From an uncultured Clostridium sp. (lineage in GTDB: Bacteria > Bacillota_A > Clostridia > Lachnospirales > Lachnospiraceae), in assembly GCA_900556965.1 (NCBI GenBank), contig USQV01000020.1, positions 1 through 9,647 on the forward strand: a stretch of DNA of 9,647 bases, written 5' to 3'. This document shows, in pieces, positions 1-5,678 of the stretch (positions within the stretch are counted from its first letter, which is position 1; each line of letters starts with the position of its first letter). Below the pieces are notes generated by a model. The model saw only the letters and a list, made by a program, of their open reading frames with translations, was not told the DNA's origin and made no database searches. Both the position numbers and the translations under genes were made by a program.

Positions 1-123
1 TATATAACAGACATCAAGAGTGTCCGCGGAGGTATCCCGCCGCTTCCGGAAAAGAAAACAATCGGAGCTCGGATCAAGAGCTTTTTCAAAAAAGAAAATG
101 CCGACAGCAAAAAAACAAAATAA
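1..123 (+). CDS. C-terminal end of an unrecognised protein (5' truncated by window edge)
   Basis: Reading frame 1 is open from the first base to a TAA at 121-123 and gives 40 residues. The visible tail contains GGIPPLPEKK and then a strongly basic end (ARIKSFFKKENADSKKTK). Such a Lys-rich tail is common at cytoplasmic C-termini of membrane proteins, but nothing here identifies a family and I do not assign a function. The frame is chosen because its stop lies 22 bases before a strong plus-strand terminator. Frame 3 is also open through this stretch (to about base 200) but would run through that hairpin, so it is less likely. The gene converges on the AEC transporter gene downstream. Confidence 0.55.
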   Translation, partial: YITDIKSVRGGIPPLPEKKTIGARIKSFFKKENADSKKTK

Positions 124-145
124 TTTTAACGTTTAACAAAAGAAG

Positions 146-196
146 GAGCACCGCAGGATCATCATCGAAACAGACGATCCTGCAGTGCTCTTTTTT
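146..196 (+). terminator. Rho-independent terminator, probably bidirectional
   Basis: The left arm at 146-160 (GAGCACCGCAGGATC) pairs with the right arm at 176-190 (GATCCTGCAGTGCTC) over 15 positions with one C/A mismatch, around a 15-base loop, followed by six T at 191-196. This ends the partial plus-strand gene. On the minus strand the same stem is followed by CTTCTTTTGTT, a weaker T-rich tract, so it can also end the ddl-murI-DUF1934-AEC transcript, whose last stop codon is 36 bases away. Both converging units appear to share this one hairpin. Confidence 0.9.
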
Positions 197-231
197 ATAA
201 CCAAGCTCCAAAGGGTTCAATATCCGGAAAC

Positions 232-1173
232 TTAGATAACACCGATACTATTTAACAAAAAGATCCATAAAAACAAGGTTCCGACAGAAGCCACGGTACT
301 GATGACCACCATCTGTCCGGCCAGCTCTCCGTCTCCGCCCATATTCTGGGCCATCGGATAAGACGCAGTTGCAACCGGCGTCGCATAGACCGCCAGTATG
401 AGGAACAGCTCTACACCGCGAATTCCCAGCATATATCCGATGGGCAGCATGATCGCCGGAAGCACGATAAGCTTAAAGGACAATGCAGGCACGAGATATT
501 TGAGGTTTCCCCGGATCGCATTGAAGTGGAGCGTTCCGCCCAAGATGAACAGAGCCAATGGGGAGGTCATATCGGAGAATGCGGCAATCGGCTTCAGCAC
601 GCAGGCCGGAAGCTTGATCCCCAAAAGGAAAAACACAAGACCGGCAACAGCGCCGCGAAGAAGCGGGTTTTTTGCCACGTTTGTGATGATATTTTTTACA
701 TCGGTCTTTCCCTCTCCGTTAAACATCTCAAGGATCACAACAGAGGTCGTGTTATAGATCGTGATCACGACGGTAATGACCATGGCCGCTACAGAGGATG
801 CCTCCTCGCCAAATACCGAGATCGTAAGAGGAAGGCCGAACAGAACGAAGTTGCTTCGATAGATCGCCTGAATGATAACCCCTCTCCTGCGGTTTTCCTT
901 GACGATCCGCGGCACGATCAGAACCAAGATCACTTCTAAGATCAGGATGCTGGCGCCGCAAAAGATCATAATGACCGGGCTTGGAAGTGTGCTGGCATCT
1001 GCCTTATAGATGTTGTAAAATGTCATAAACGGAAAAAACACTTTGAATACCGCACGGTTCAGCTCTTGAAGAAATTCTTCACTCAGAACCTTTTTTATCT
1101 TCATTGTATAACCAAAGGTAATGTAGATCAGAAACGGGATCACCGCATTCACAGCAACCAAAAAGCTTTCCAT
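232..1173 (-). CDS. AEC-family (auxin efflux carrier type) transporter
   Basis: A 313-residue integral membrane protein of the AEC family (Mem_trans, PF03547), with about ten hydrophobic segments and no large soluble domain. Family features visible are YRSNFVLFGLP near residues 105-115, KNPL at 168-171 before the second half, SPLALFILGG at 204-213, and ATPVATASYPMAQ at 264-276, followed by a GGDGELAG loop. Bacterial members carry small organic acids such as malate, or unknown solutes, and the substrate cannot be read here. The ATG start is supported by GGGAGG at 1183-1188, nine bases upstream. It lies 47 bases after the DUF1934 stop on the same strand with no hairpin between, so it is probably the last gene of the ddl operon. 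That placement beside D-Ala and D-Glu enzymes is suggestive but does not prove a cell-wall role. Confidence 0.9.
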   Translation of the reverse strand: MESFLVAVNAVIPFLIYITFGYTMKIKKVLSEEFLQELNRAVFKVFFPFMTFYNIYKADASTLPSPVIMIFCGASILILEVILVLIVPRIVKENRRRGVIIQAIYRSNFVLFGLPLTISVFGEEASSVAAMVITVVITIYNTTSVVILEMFNGEGKTDVKNIITNVAKNPLLRGAVAGLVFFLLGIKLPACVLKPIAAFSDMTSPLALFILGGTLHFNAIRGNLKYLVPALSFKLIVLPAIMLPIGYMLGIRGVELFLILAVYATPVATASYPMAQNMGGDGELAGQMVVISTVASVGTLFLWIFLLNSIGVI

Positions 1174-1220
1174 TATTTGTGTCCTCCCTTGTCTTCTGTT
1201 ATTCGGATACTGACCTGATC

Positions 1221-1664
1221 CTATGCCAGATGCAGATTCCCTTTTTTCTTTTCTCTTGCAGCAAGCTCCAAACGGCAGTCTGAAACGTACTCTCCATTCA
1301 TCTCTAAGGAATAGGTAATGGCAAGAGAGATCTCGTTCTCCTCGATGCAGATATCAAGCACTGAGGTGGTAAGCCCCAGAACGATCAGTCCCATCGGCGT
1401 CTTGTAATTCGCCTTAGTCCGTTTTCCCAGTTCAAAGGTCATCTGGCTCTCCACCAATCCGCGCTTTGTTACTTCAATCTTATCCGGCCACACCTTTACC
1501 GTGTTTTTTGTTGGTATAGCTCCTTCTTCAATGGATTCCTCATAGGTCAGATATTGTTTCCCATTCTTTTCATACCAGCTTCCGGAGGTGATGATTTCCA
1601 CGACGTCGTCCTCATCCTCCATTATCTGTGTGCCTTTTACACTTACCAGAACATCCTTTGTCAT
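1221..1664 (-). CDS. DUF1934 domain-containing protein (YwiB-like)
   Basis: A 147-residue soluble protein with no signal peptide or membrane segment. It matches my memory of the DUF1934/YwiB family: an N-terminal VSVKGTQ strand, an acidic stretch (EDEDDVVEI), a SGSWYEKNGKQYLTYEE segment, PTKNTVKVWPDKIEVTKRG, then TPMGLIVLGLTTS and a C-terminal strand pair ending in a basic tail. The family is predicted to form a small calycin-like beta-barrel, which suggests binding of a small ligand, but no function is established as far as I know. The start is supported by AAAGGAG at 1671-1677, six bases before the ATG. It sits 27 bases after murI and 47 bases before the AEC gene, inside the same transcription unit, so it is probably made together with the peptidoglycan precursor enzymes. 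Confidence 0.85.
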   Translation of the reverse strand: MTKDVLVSVKGTQIMEDEDDVVEIITSGSWYEKNGKQYLTYEESIEEGAIPTKNTVKVWPDKIEVTKRGLVESQMTFELGKRTKANYKTPMGLIVLGLTTSVLDICIEENEISLAITYSLEMNGEYVSDCRLELAAREKKKGNLHLA

Positions 1665-1691
1665 TAGAAACTCCTTTAAACCTTTTCCATA

Positions 1692-2513
1692 TTAATACTT
1701 TTCAATATCGATGAGCACGGTATTGTTCACCTCACCCGGAAGGATAGAGGTCGCAAAAGAACTGAATTTTTCCGCCATATCGCTGACATAAAACTGATAC
1801 TTTTCTTCGCCCTTAAGCTCTCTGCCCGGATCGCAGCTGATCTCCATCGACTTAAACAGCGTCTTTAACTGTACTGCCGTCTCATAGGCAGGATTGACGA
1901 GAGTTACACCGTCCCCCATTGTCCGGGCAATGGTCGAGCGGATCAGCGGATAATGGGTACAGCCCATTACGAGTGTATCGATATATTTTTCCTTCAGAAC
2001 AGACAGATATCGGGATGCGATCTCGTCTGTCACCGTGTCGTGGAAAAGCCCCTCCTCCACCAGAGGGACGAACAGCGGACACGCTTTTCCGAATACCTTT
2101 ACAGCCGGATCCATTTCCTTGAGGACAGTGGCATAGGCCATACTGTTTACGGTACCTTCCGTCCCGATCACACCGATCCGCCCGTTTTTTGTCGCAGAGA
2201 CAGCCGCCCGGGCACCGGCATTGATCACACCGATGATCGGAATATCTTCTGCTTTTCTCAGCTCCTCCAATGCATAGGAGGAGGCGGTATTACAGGCGAT
2301 CACGATGGCCTTTACTTCTTTTGTTCTTAAAAATCGCAGGATCTGCTCCGAGAAACGGATCACGGTCTCCCTTGACTTGTTTCCATAAGGAAGTCTTGCC
2401 GTATCTCCAAAATATACGATCCTCTCCTCCGGAAGCTGCCGCATAATCTCCCTTGCTACGGTGAGTCCGCCGATCCCGGAATCAAAAATACCTATTGGTG
2501 CATTTTTATCCAT
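1692..2513 (-). CDS. murI: Glutamate racemase
   Basis: A 273-residue cytoplasmic enzyme that interconverts L- and D-glutamate without a cofactor, supplying D-Glu for MurD in peptidoglycan synthesis. The whole Asp/Glu racemase signature is present: FDSGIGGLT at 10-18, YFGDTARLPYG at 34-44, the first catalytic cysteine C74 in ACNTAS, and the second, C185, in GCTHYPL with H187. Length is normal for the family. It follows ddl by only 6 bases. Its SD-like GAGGT at 2522-2526 overlaps the ddl stop codon and sits 8 bases before the ATG, so translation is probably coupled to ddl. Function is very secure because both cysteines and the N-terminal Asp are intact. Confidence 0.98.
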   Translation of the reverse strand: MDKNAPIGIFDSGIGGLTVAREIMRQLPEERIVYFGDTARLPYGNKSRETVIRFSEQILRFLRTKEVKAIVIACNTASSYALEELRKAEDIPIIGVINAGARAAVSATKNGRIGVIGTEGTVNSMAYATVLKEMDPAVKVFGKACPLFVPLVEEGLFHDTVTDEIASRYLSVLKEKYIDTLVMGCTHYPLIRSTIARTMGDGVTLVNPAYETAVQLKTLFKSMEISCDPGRELKGEEKYQFYVSDMAEKFSSFATSILPGEVNNTVLIDIEKY

Positions 2514-2519
2514 TTTGCA

Positions 2520-3584
2520 TTACCTCGCATACCGCTTTAATGCATGGCTGATCAGATCGTTGATCAGTGTCTTTTTGTCGATCCCTCTTGCCTCCCAGAG
2601 CATCGGGTACATGCTGATGGCGGTAAAGCCCGGCATGGTATTGATCTCATTAAATACCACCTCGCCGTCCTTCTTTACAAAGAAATCAACTCTGGAAAGA
2701 CCATATCCGTCTACTGCGCGGAAGATCTTCACCGCTGCCTCTCGGATCTCCTCGACGGAGTTTCCCGGAAGCTTCGGATCTACGACAGTTCTGGATTCAG
2801 AGCTGTAGTATTTGGCATCATAATCATAAAATTCTGCTCCGGCTAGGATCTCGCCGACACCGGAGGCCAAAACCTCCTCTGTGCCGCCTCCGTAGACAGC
2901 GCACTCGACCTCATGCCCTACGATCATCTCCTCCACAAGGATACGCCGGTCATGGCGGGCCGCCTCCTCAAGTCCCTTAAGCAGTTCTTCCCGGTTATCC
3001 GCACGGGATACTCCTTTGGAGGAACCGGCGTTGGATGGCTTTATAAATACCGGGTACGGAAAGGCCTCCTCGACCCGTCCTGCCACTGCTTCCATATCGG
3101 TGAGCTCTCTTTTTAAGACTTGGATATAGGCCGCCTGACGGATCCCAAGATTCCGGACGATCAGCTTTGTAGACAGCTTATCCATGGAAACTGCAGATGC
3201 CAGAACACCGCAGCCTACATAAGGGATCTTTGCCAGCTCAAGAAGCCCCTGTACCGTTCCGTCCTCGCCGTAAAGACCATGAAGTACCGGGAAGACAACA
3301 TCCACCGGGATCCTTTCCACTTCGTTTCCGTGAAAAAGCAGCAGCGCTTTCTCCGTTGCATCCGGTGAGATTACTGCCGATGTCTTGCTCTCCCGCCATG
3401 TATCATTTTTTATCTGCTCCAGAGAATCGACCTTTAACCACCGGCCTTCCTCTGTGATCCCCACAAGGATCAGGTTATATTTTTCCCTATCTACACTGGC
3501 GGCAACATTCTGAACAGACATGCAGGAAACTGCATGCTCGGAAGACTGCCCGCCAAAGAGTGTGATCAGATTTTTCTTATTCAT
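2520..3584 (-). CDS. ddl: D-alanine--D-alanine ligase
   Basis: A 354-residue ATP-grasp enzyme that joins two D-Ala in the cytoplasm for addition to the UDP-MurNAc-tripeptide by MurF. Visible motifs: GGQSSEHAVS at 11-20 (E16 is the D-Ala contact), HGLYGEDG at 102-109, MDKLSTK at 134-140, IKPSNAGSSKGVS at 181-193, the omega-loop YDYDAKYYS at 253-261, R298/D300, and the metal-binding FNEINTMPGFT at 311-321. The AKYY tyrosine is typical of D-Ala-D-Ala ligases; the VanA-type D-Ala-D-Lac loop is absent, so this is a housekeeping ligase and not a vancomycin-resistance variant. I start at the ATG of MNKKNL because AGGAG lies 8 bases upstream. The frame extends 7 codons further to a TTG, but that extension runs through this SD and is unlikely. 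It is the first gene of a probable four-gene operon. Confidence 0.97.
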   Translation of the reverse strand: MNKKNLITLFGGQSSEHAVSCMSVQNVAASVDREKYNLILVGITEEGRWLKVDSLEQIKNDTWRESKTSAVISPDATEKALLLFHGNEVERIPVDVVFPVLHGLYGEDGTVQGLLELAKIPYVGCGVLASAVSMDKLSTKLIVRNLGIRQAAYIQVLKRELTDMEAVAGRVEEAFPYPVFIKPSNAGSSKGVSRADNREELLKGLEEAARHDRRILVEEMIVGHEVECAVYGGGTEEVLASGVGEILAGAEFYDYDAKYYSSESRTVVDPKLPGNSVEEIREAAVKIFRAVDGYGLSRVDFFVKKDGEVVFNEINTMPGFTAISMYPMLWEARGIDKKTLINDLISHALKRYAR

Positions 3585-3592
3585 TTTTTTCT

Positions 3593-3597
3593 CTCCT
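3593..3597 (-). promoter_or_regulatory. Ribosome binding site fixing the ddl start
   Basis: The minus strand reads AGGAG here, 8 bases before the ATG at 3584. It selects that ATG over the in-frame TTG at 3605, which would lie upstream of the SD. Confidence 0.85.
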
Positions 3598-3614
3598 AAC
3601 AGCAAAATACGTTC

Positions 3615-3637
3615 ATACGGATATTTGCGATCCGCAT
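3615..3637 (-). promoter_or_regulatory. Hairpin at the 5' end of the ddl leader
   Basis: In the minus-strand transcript ATGCGGAT (3637-3630) pairs with ATCCGTAT (3622-3615) over 8 bp including one G-U pair, around a 7-base loop (CGCAAAT). It begins within a few bases of the start point expected from the promoter at 3647-3674, so it would form the extreme 5' end of the mRNA. It is too far from the SD (3593-3597) to mask it directly. A role as an RNA-stabilising 5' hairpin is an inference. No T-tract follows, so it is not a terminator. Confidence 0.5.
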
Positions 3638-3646
3638 TCGGTTTAG

Positions 3647-3674
3647 ATTATAGCACAACTGTTCATAATTACAA
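3647..3674 (-). promoter_or_regulatory. SigA-type promoter of the ddl-murI operon
   Basis: Read on the minus strand, a -35 box TTGTAA (3674-3669, 4 of 6 consensus matches) is followed by a 16-base spacer and a perfect -10 box TATAAT (3652-3647), preceded by TGC, which makes an extended -10. The predicted start is near 3640-3638, giving a leader of about 55 bases before the ddl ATG. This points to constitutive, growth-linked expression. The element lies in the 122-base divergent gap shared with spoIIR. Confidence 0.8.
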
Positions 3675-3693
3675 ATAGCAAATATACGAAAAA

Positions 3694-3700
3694 GAAGGTG
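3694..3700 (+). promoter_or_regulatory. Ribosome binding site fixing the spoIIR start
   Basis: GAAGGTG, of which AGGTG matches the anti-SD, lies 6 bases before the ATG at 3707. An in-frame GTG at 3698 overlaps this SD and therefore cannot be the start that uses it. Confidence 0.7.
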
Positions 3701-3706
3701 TGCTTT

Positions 3707-4432
3707 ATGAAAAAGAATTATTATATCTGCCTGTCTCTCCTTACATGCCTTATGGCCTTTCTCCTTTGCATGAGCGGTGTGAGGAGGAAGGGCGAAGCTC
3801 TGGCCGAACGGATCGCGCCAAAGATCCTGCGCTTTCATGTCCTTGCAAACAGCGATTCTGCCGACGATCAGGCGATCAAGCTGCTCGTCAGAGATATGCT
3901 CTTAGATGAAATTTATAAAAAATTTGACACAGCCTGCACAGAAGACTCTGATAAAAACACAGAAGGCCCTGCAACGGCCTCCCGGGATGATCTCTGTAAC
4001 TATATTATGGATAACCGAACGTTTCTGGAACAGAAAACCGATCTTTTCCTTAAAGAGCATAAATTTCCTTACCGTTCCCGGATCCGTCTTGAGCATTGCT
4101 TTTTCCCGGAACGACGTTATGGCGATATGGTCTTTCCCGCCGGTACATACGATGCGGTGCGGGTGCTTTTGGGAAAGGGAACGGGGAAAAATTTCTGGTG
4201 CGTCCTCTATCCATCCCTTTGTTATTCCGGCAGTATCCGGTCTGCCGCTCCGGATTCCTCCCATGAGCAGCTAAAAGCATTGATTCCGGAGGAGGATTTC
4301 CGTGCACTCCTTGTAAAACGCCGCCTGTATACACAAAATAGCAAGGAGGACAAAAAAACGGAGCAGGAAGCTTGCCTGCCCCGTCTTAAGATCCGGCTTA
4401 AATTTGCCGACCTCTTATCCGGTCTTTTATGA
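3707..4432 (+). CDS. spoIIR: Stage II sporulation protein R
   Basis: A 241-residue exported signalling protein. In Bacillus, SpoIIR is made in the forespore under SigF, crosses into the intermembrane space and activates the protease SpoIIGA, which processes pro-SigE in the mother cell. The protein starts with a Lys-Lys N-terminus and a hydrophobic signal or anchor segment (about 5-24). The family core follows: RFHVLANSDSADDQ at 42-55, VRDMLLDEI at 61-69, FPERRYGD at 133-140, FPAGTYDAVRVLLG at 143-156, and KNFWCVLYPSLC at 161-172, with a C-terminal KIRLKFADLL. A poorly conserved Asp/Thr-rich stretch at 74-95 looks like a linker. It is transcribed alone, divergent from ddl. Its stop overlaps the end of the converging TolC-like gene, with no terminator between. 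I could not find a convincing SigF promoter upstream. Confidence 0.95.
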   Translation: MKKNYYICLSLLTCLMAFLLCMSGVRRKGEALAERIAPKILRFHVLANSDSADDQAIKLLVRDMLLDEIYKKFDTACTEDSDKNTEGPATASRDDLCNYIMDNRTFLEQKTDLFLKEHKFPYRSRIRLEHCFFPERRYGDMVFPAGTYDAVRVLLGKGTGKNFWCVLYPSLCYSGSIRSAAPDSSHEQLKALIPEEDFRALLVKRRLYTQNSKEDKKTEQEACLPRLKIRLKFADLLSGLL

Positions 4433-5656
4433 AATGCTCAGATTTCCCTTTACCGCCCAGTCATAGGTTTCCACTGCCTGGAATAATGCCAGATCTGCCG
4501 TTTTGACTGCGATCTTCTTTGTTGTGTACGCATTTTTCTGCTGAAGATACTCCAGCTGTCCGATAGTACCCACCTGAAGCTTTCTGTCTGCTGCCTCCAT
4601 CTTCTCCTGTTCAAGGGAAAAAGCAGCCTGCGCCGTCTCATACTCATTCCGTTTCTGTAAAACACTGTTATAAAGGTTTACAAGAGATGCACCGATCGAA
4701 GCGGTCTGGCTTTCTATGGTGCGCCCCAGATTTTCCTTTTCTACAGAGCCCTCTGTCTTTTGTTCATAATCTAATTGATTGTAGCGGAGCGTGTAATTGG
4801 CCGCGACTGCCGCCTCCTTATCCTTTTCCGGATCCATTCCGTCAATCCGGGAAAGCTCTGACGACGGAACCTTGTTTATCGTCGGATCCGCATTATACTC
4901 CCATCCGAGAAGGGTGCATATTCCCTGGCGGATCTTTGTCTCATTTGCCTCCAGTGTGATCCGGTTCGCCTTAACGGAATCCAGATTCTGTCTGGCATTC
5001 TTTACGTCATTGGCTGTTGCCAGTCCCAGTGCCTCCCGGCCTTCTGTCGATTTAAGGACTGCCTCCAGAAGCCGGATAGAATCCTCCAGTGATTCCTTTT
5101 GAAGCCCCAGCTGCTCTAAGCCGATCACTGCGCTCTGGGCTCCAAAGATCAGGGATGCTCTTGTGGAATCCACCATTTTGATCCGCAGCATATCCGGTGT
5201 GACTGCTGATAAGGAATCTGCTGACAACGCCACCTGCTCTGCCTTTGATGACAGGATCTCCGAAGAATACACCATCTCGCCATAGGTTCCGGGTGTCACA
5301 AAGGCCTGATAGCCGAGACTTCCTTCAAACATGGCGGCCGTGCCTGCCAGAGTATTCGCCGTATCCGCCAGCGACGCGGAGCTTTGGAGGATCTGATCCT
5401 GCAGCTTATTGATATCCTTATAGGAATCCTTTTTATCGGAATAGGACTGCTTCAGATTTTTTAATGTGGTATTATATGTTTCCACCAGCTTTCCGATCTC
5501 GTCATATTCCAGAACATTGTCCTGAAGCTTTTCCATGGTGGCATCATCATAGGGCCTTCCGGGGCCCGGTACAAATTCCTCCCCATACGCCGGAATGCCA
5601 AGCGCCATCGATATCGCAATGATCGCCGGGATCATGTTTTTTTTCATTTTCTTCAC
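4427..5656 (-). CDS. TolC-family exported helical protein, second paralog (B)
   Basis: A 409-residue protein with a signal peptide (KKMKKN, hydrophobic core 8-22, likely cleavage after AYG at 23-25) and no lipobox, sortase motif or C-terminal membrane anchor. Both halves show the TolC (OEP, PF02321) repeat: GLATANDVKNARQNL at 211-225 and GTIGQLEYLQQKNAY at 363-377, each resembling the family pattern G-x-x-x-x-x-D/E-x-L-x-A/Q. A GWEYNADP joint at 251-258 separates the halves, and the protein ends with ETYDWAVKG. Only about 12 residues (300-311) connect two helices in the second half, where outer-membrane TolC proteins have their barrel strands. The GTG start is set by AAAGGAGG 7 bases upstream; the ATG at codon 4 would be too far. 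It follows paralog A by 22 bases and is the last visible pump gene. The role as an efflux conduit is inferred from family and neighbours. Confidence 0.82.
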   Translation of the reverse strand: MKKMKKNMIPAIIAISMALGIPAYGEEFVPGPGRPYDDATMEKLQDNVLEYDEIGKLVETYNTTLKNLKQSYSDKKDSYKDINKLQDQILQSSASLADTANTLAGTAAMFEGSLGYQAFVTPGTYGEMVYSSEILSSKAEQVALSADSLSAVTPDMLRIKMVDSTRASLIFGAQSAVIGLEQLGLQKESLEDSIRLLEAVLKSTEGREALGLATANDVKNARQNLDSVKANRITLEANETKIRQGICTLLGWEYNADPTINKVPSSELSRIDGMDPEKDKEAAVAANYTLRYNQLDYEQKTEGSVEKENLGRTIESQTASIGASLVNLYNSVLQKRNEYETAQAAFSLEQEKMEAADRKLQVGTIGQLEYLQQKNAYTTKKIAVKTADLALFQAVETYDWAVKGNLSIS

Positions 5657-5663
5657 GTTTCTC

Positions 5664-5675
5664 CCTCCTTTGGAG
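5664..5675 (-). promoter_or_regulatory. Strong SD of TolC-like B inside a small potential hairpin
   Basis: The minus strand reads AAAGGAGG (5671-5664), 7 bases before the GTG at 5656. Just upstream, CTCC (5675-5672) can pair with GGAG (5668-5665) across an AAA loop, covering the SD core. The stem is only 4 bp and close to the stop codon of paralog A, so ribosomes finishing that gene could open it. The coupling idea is inference; the SD itself is clear. Confidence 0.55.
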
Positions 5676-5678
5676 CAT

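Noticed and set aside
161..175. The loop of the terminator at 146-196 as part of a larger repeat or attachment site.
   Set aside because: Only a simple inverted repeat with a T-tract is present; no direct repeat or integrase gene is seen nearby.
526..939. Plus-strand open frame of 137 codons opposite the AEC gene.
   Set aside because: It is an antisense shadow of a well-supported transporter gene; its product is rich in His, Asp and Arg and resembles no family I know.
2520..3584. Possible vancomycin-resistance type ligase (VanA/VanB/VanC).
   Set aside because: The omega loop reads YDYDAKYYS with the Tyr typical of D-Ala-D-Ala ligases, and no vanH, vanX or vanRS-like genes are nearby.
3663..3690. 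Possible SigF promoter for spoIIR (TTCATAA, then CAAATATACG).
   Set aside because: The -35-like part is acceptable, but the expected GG of the -10 element is absent and the leader would be only about 15 bases. Not strong enough to list as a feature.
3596..3838. Minus-strand open frame of 80 codons spanning the ddl leader and the start of spoIIR.
   Set aside because: It overlaps the spoIIR signal-peptide region and the mapped ddl promoter and SD; the product has no recognisable features.
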